From: Acidobacteriota bacterium
GTDB lineage: Bacteria; Acidobacteriota; Blastocatellia; Pyrinomonadales; Pyrinomonadaceae
NCBI GenBank assembly: GCA_020853255.1
Contig: JADYZI010000453.1
Span: 1-5,767 of the forward strand
Direction of reading: 5' to 3'
Length of the DNA stretch: 5,767 nt
Shown here piece after piece: positions 5,666 to 5,767 of the stretch; the first letter of the stretch is position 1; every line of letters starts with the position of its first letter. The notes beneath the pieces are model-generated. The model made no database searches, was not told where the DNA came from, and was given only the letters and a program-made list of their open reading frames with translations. The position numbers and the translations under genes were made by a program.

Positions 5666-5767
5666 TCACTCCCACAGATCATTTTCATGATACTTGATTC
5701 CATTATCGTCCAGAAGCCTGCGGAACTCGTCCTTGTAGTTAAGCGATTTGTGGATCTCCTTCTGCCG
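5666..5767 (-). CDS. C-terminal tail of a transposase-like protein (REP-associated/IS200-like Y1 type), partial
   Basis: An open frame enters from the right edge and ends with TGA at 5666-5668, giving 33 residues. They run RQKEIHKSLNYKDEFRRLL, then DDNGIKYHENDLWE. This closely follows the usual end of REP-associated tyrosine transposases and related IS200-like Y1 proteins: a (N/R)Q-x-E-H-x-(K/R) helix, a (F/Y)-x-(D/E)E(F/Y)-x-x-x-L helix, then (H/N)GI-x-(Y/F)-x-E-x-x-LW(D/E). The call rests on remembered family pattern, not on a search. The HUH motif and catalytic Tyr lie outside the window. The stop codon overlaps the queD ribosome-binding region (GTGAGG), so the genes are probably cotranscribed. 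No REP-type palindromes accompany it within this window. Confidence 0.6.
   Translation of the reverse strand, partial: RQKEIHKSLNYKDEFRRLLDDNGIKYHENDLWE

Overview
The window looks like chromosomal DNA from a diderm (Gram-negative) bacterium. It encodes a TonB-dependent outer-membrane receptor with a cleavable signal peptide, a surE-pcm gene pair and a DedA-family membrane protein. The receptor's N-terminal carboxypeptidase-regulatory-like domain, the four-helix-bundle (23S rRNA intervening-sequence type) gene remnant and the moderate base composition would fit an Acidobacteriota lineage such as Blastocatellia. That placement is an inference from general familiarity; no rRNA or other marker is present to settle it.

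Left part (1-2020, + strand). The 3' end of surE is followed at once by pcm, whose likely TTG start lies inside the surE stop region, so the two are probably translationally coupled. Downstream of pcm is a decayed gene for a four-helix-bundle protein. It has an in-frame TAA replacing a usually conserved Glu codon and no start codon in its reading frame. TAAAG-rich repeat tracts in inverted orientation flank it, as if a small mobile unit had landed between pcm and the next gene. That next gene encodes a complete 224-residue DedA-family membrane transporter/scramblase homologue.

Middle (2021-2467). This is a non-coding stretch with an array of TTTCGTG-type short repeats, then a sigma70-like promoter, a tRNA-Pro(CGG) gene with encoded CCA, and a strong intrinsic terminator.

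Right part (2468-5767, - strand). Reading leftward from the window edge there are the C-terminal tail of a transposase-like protein (resembling REP-associated/IS200-like Y1 transposases), then queD (6-carboxytetrahydropterin synthase, queuosine pathway) about a dozen bases later, then after 54 bases a 915-residue TonB-dependent receptor. The receptor converges on the tRNA unit.

Most of the window is ordinary housekeeping and envelope biology. The parts worth a second look are the repeat-flanked broken four-helix-bundle gene, the TTTCGTG array, and the transposase-like tail joined to queD. I see no CRISPR array, no complete insertion sequence and no clear new multi-gene system.
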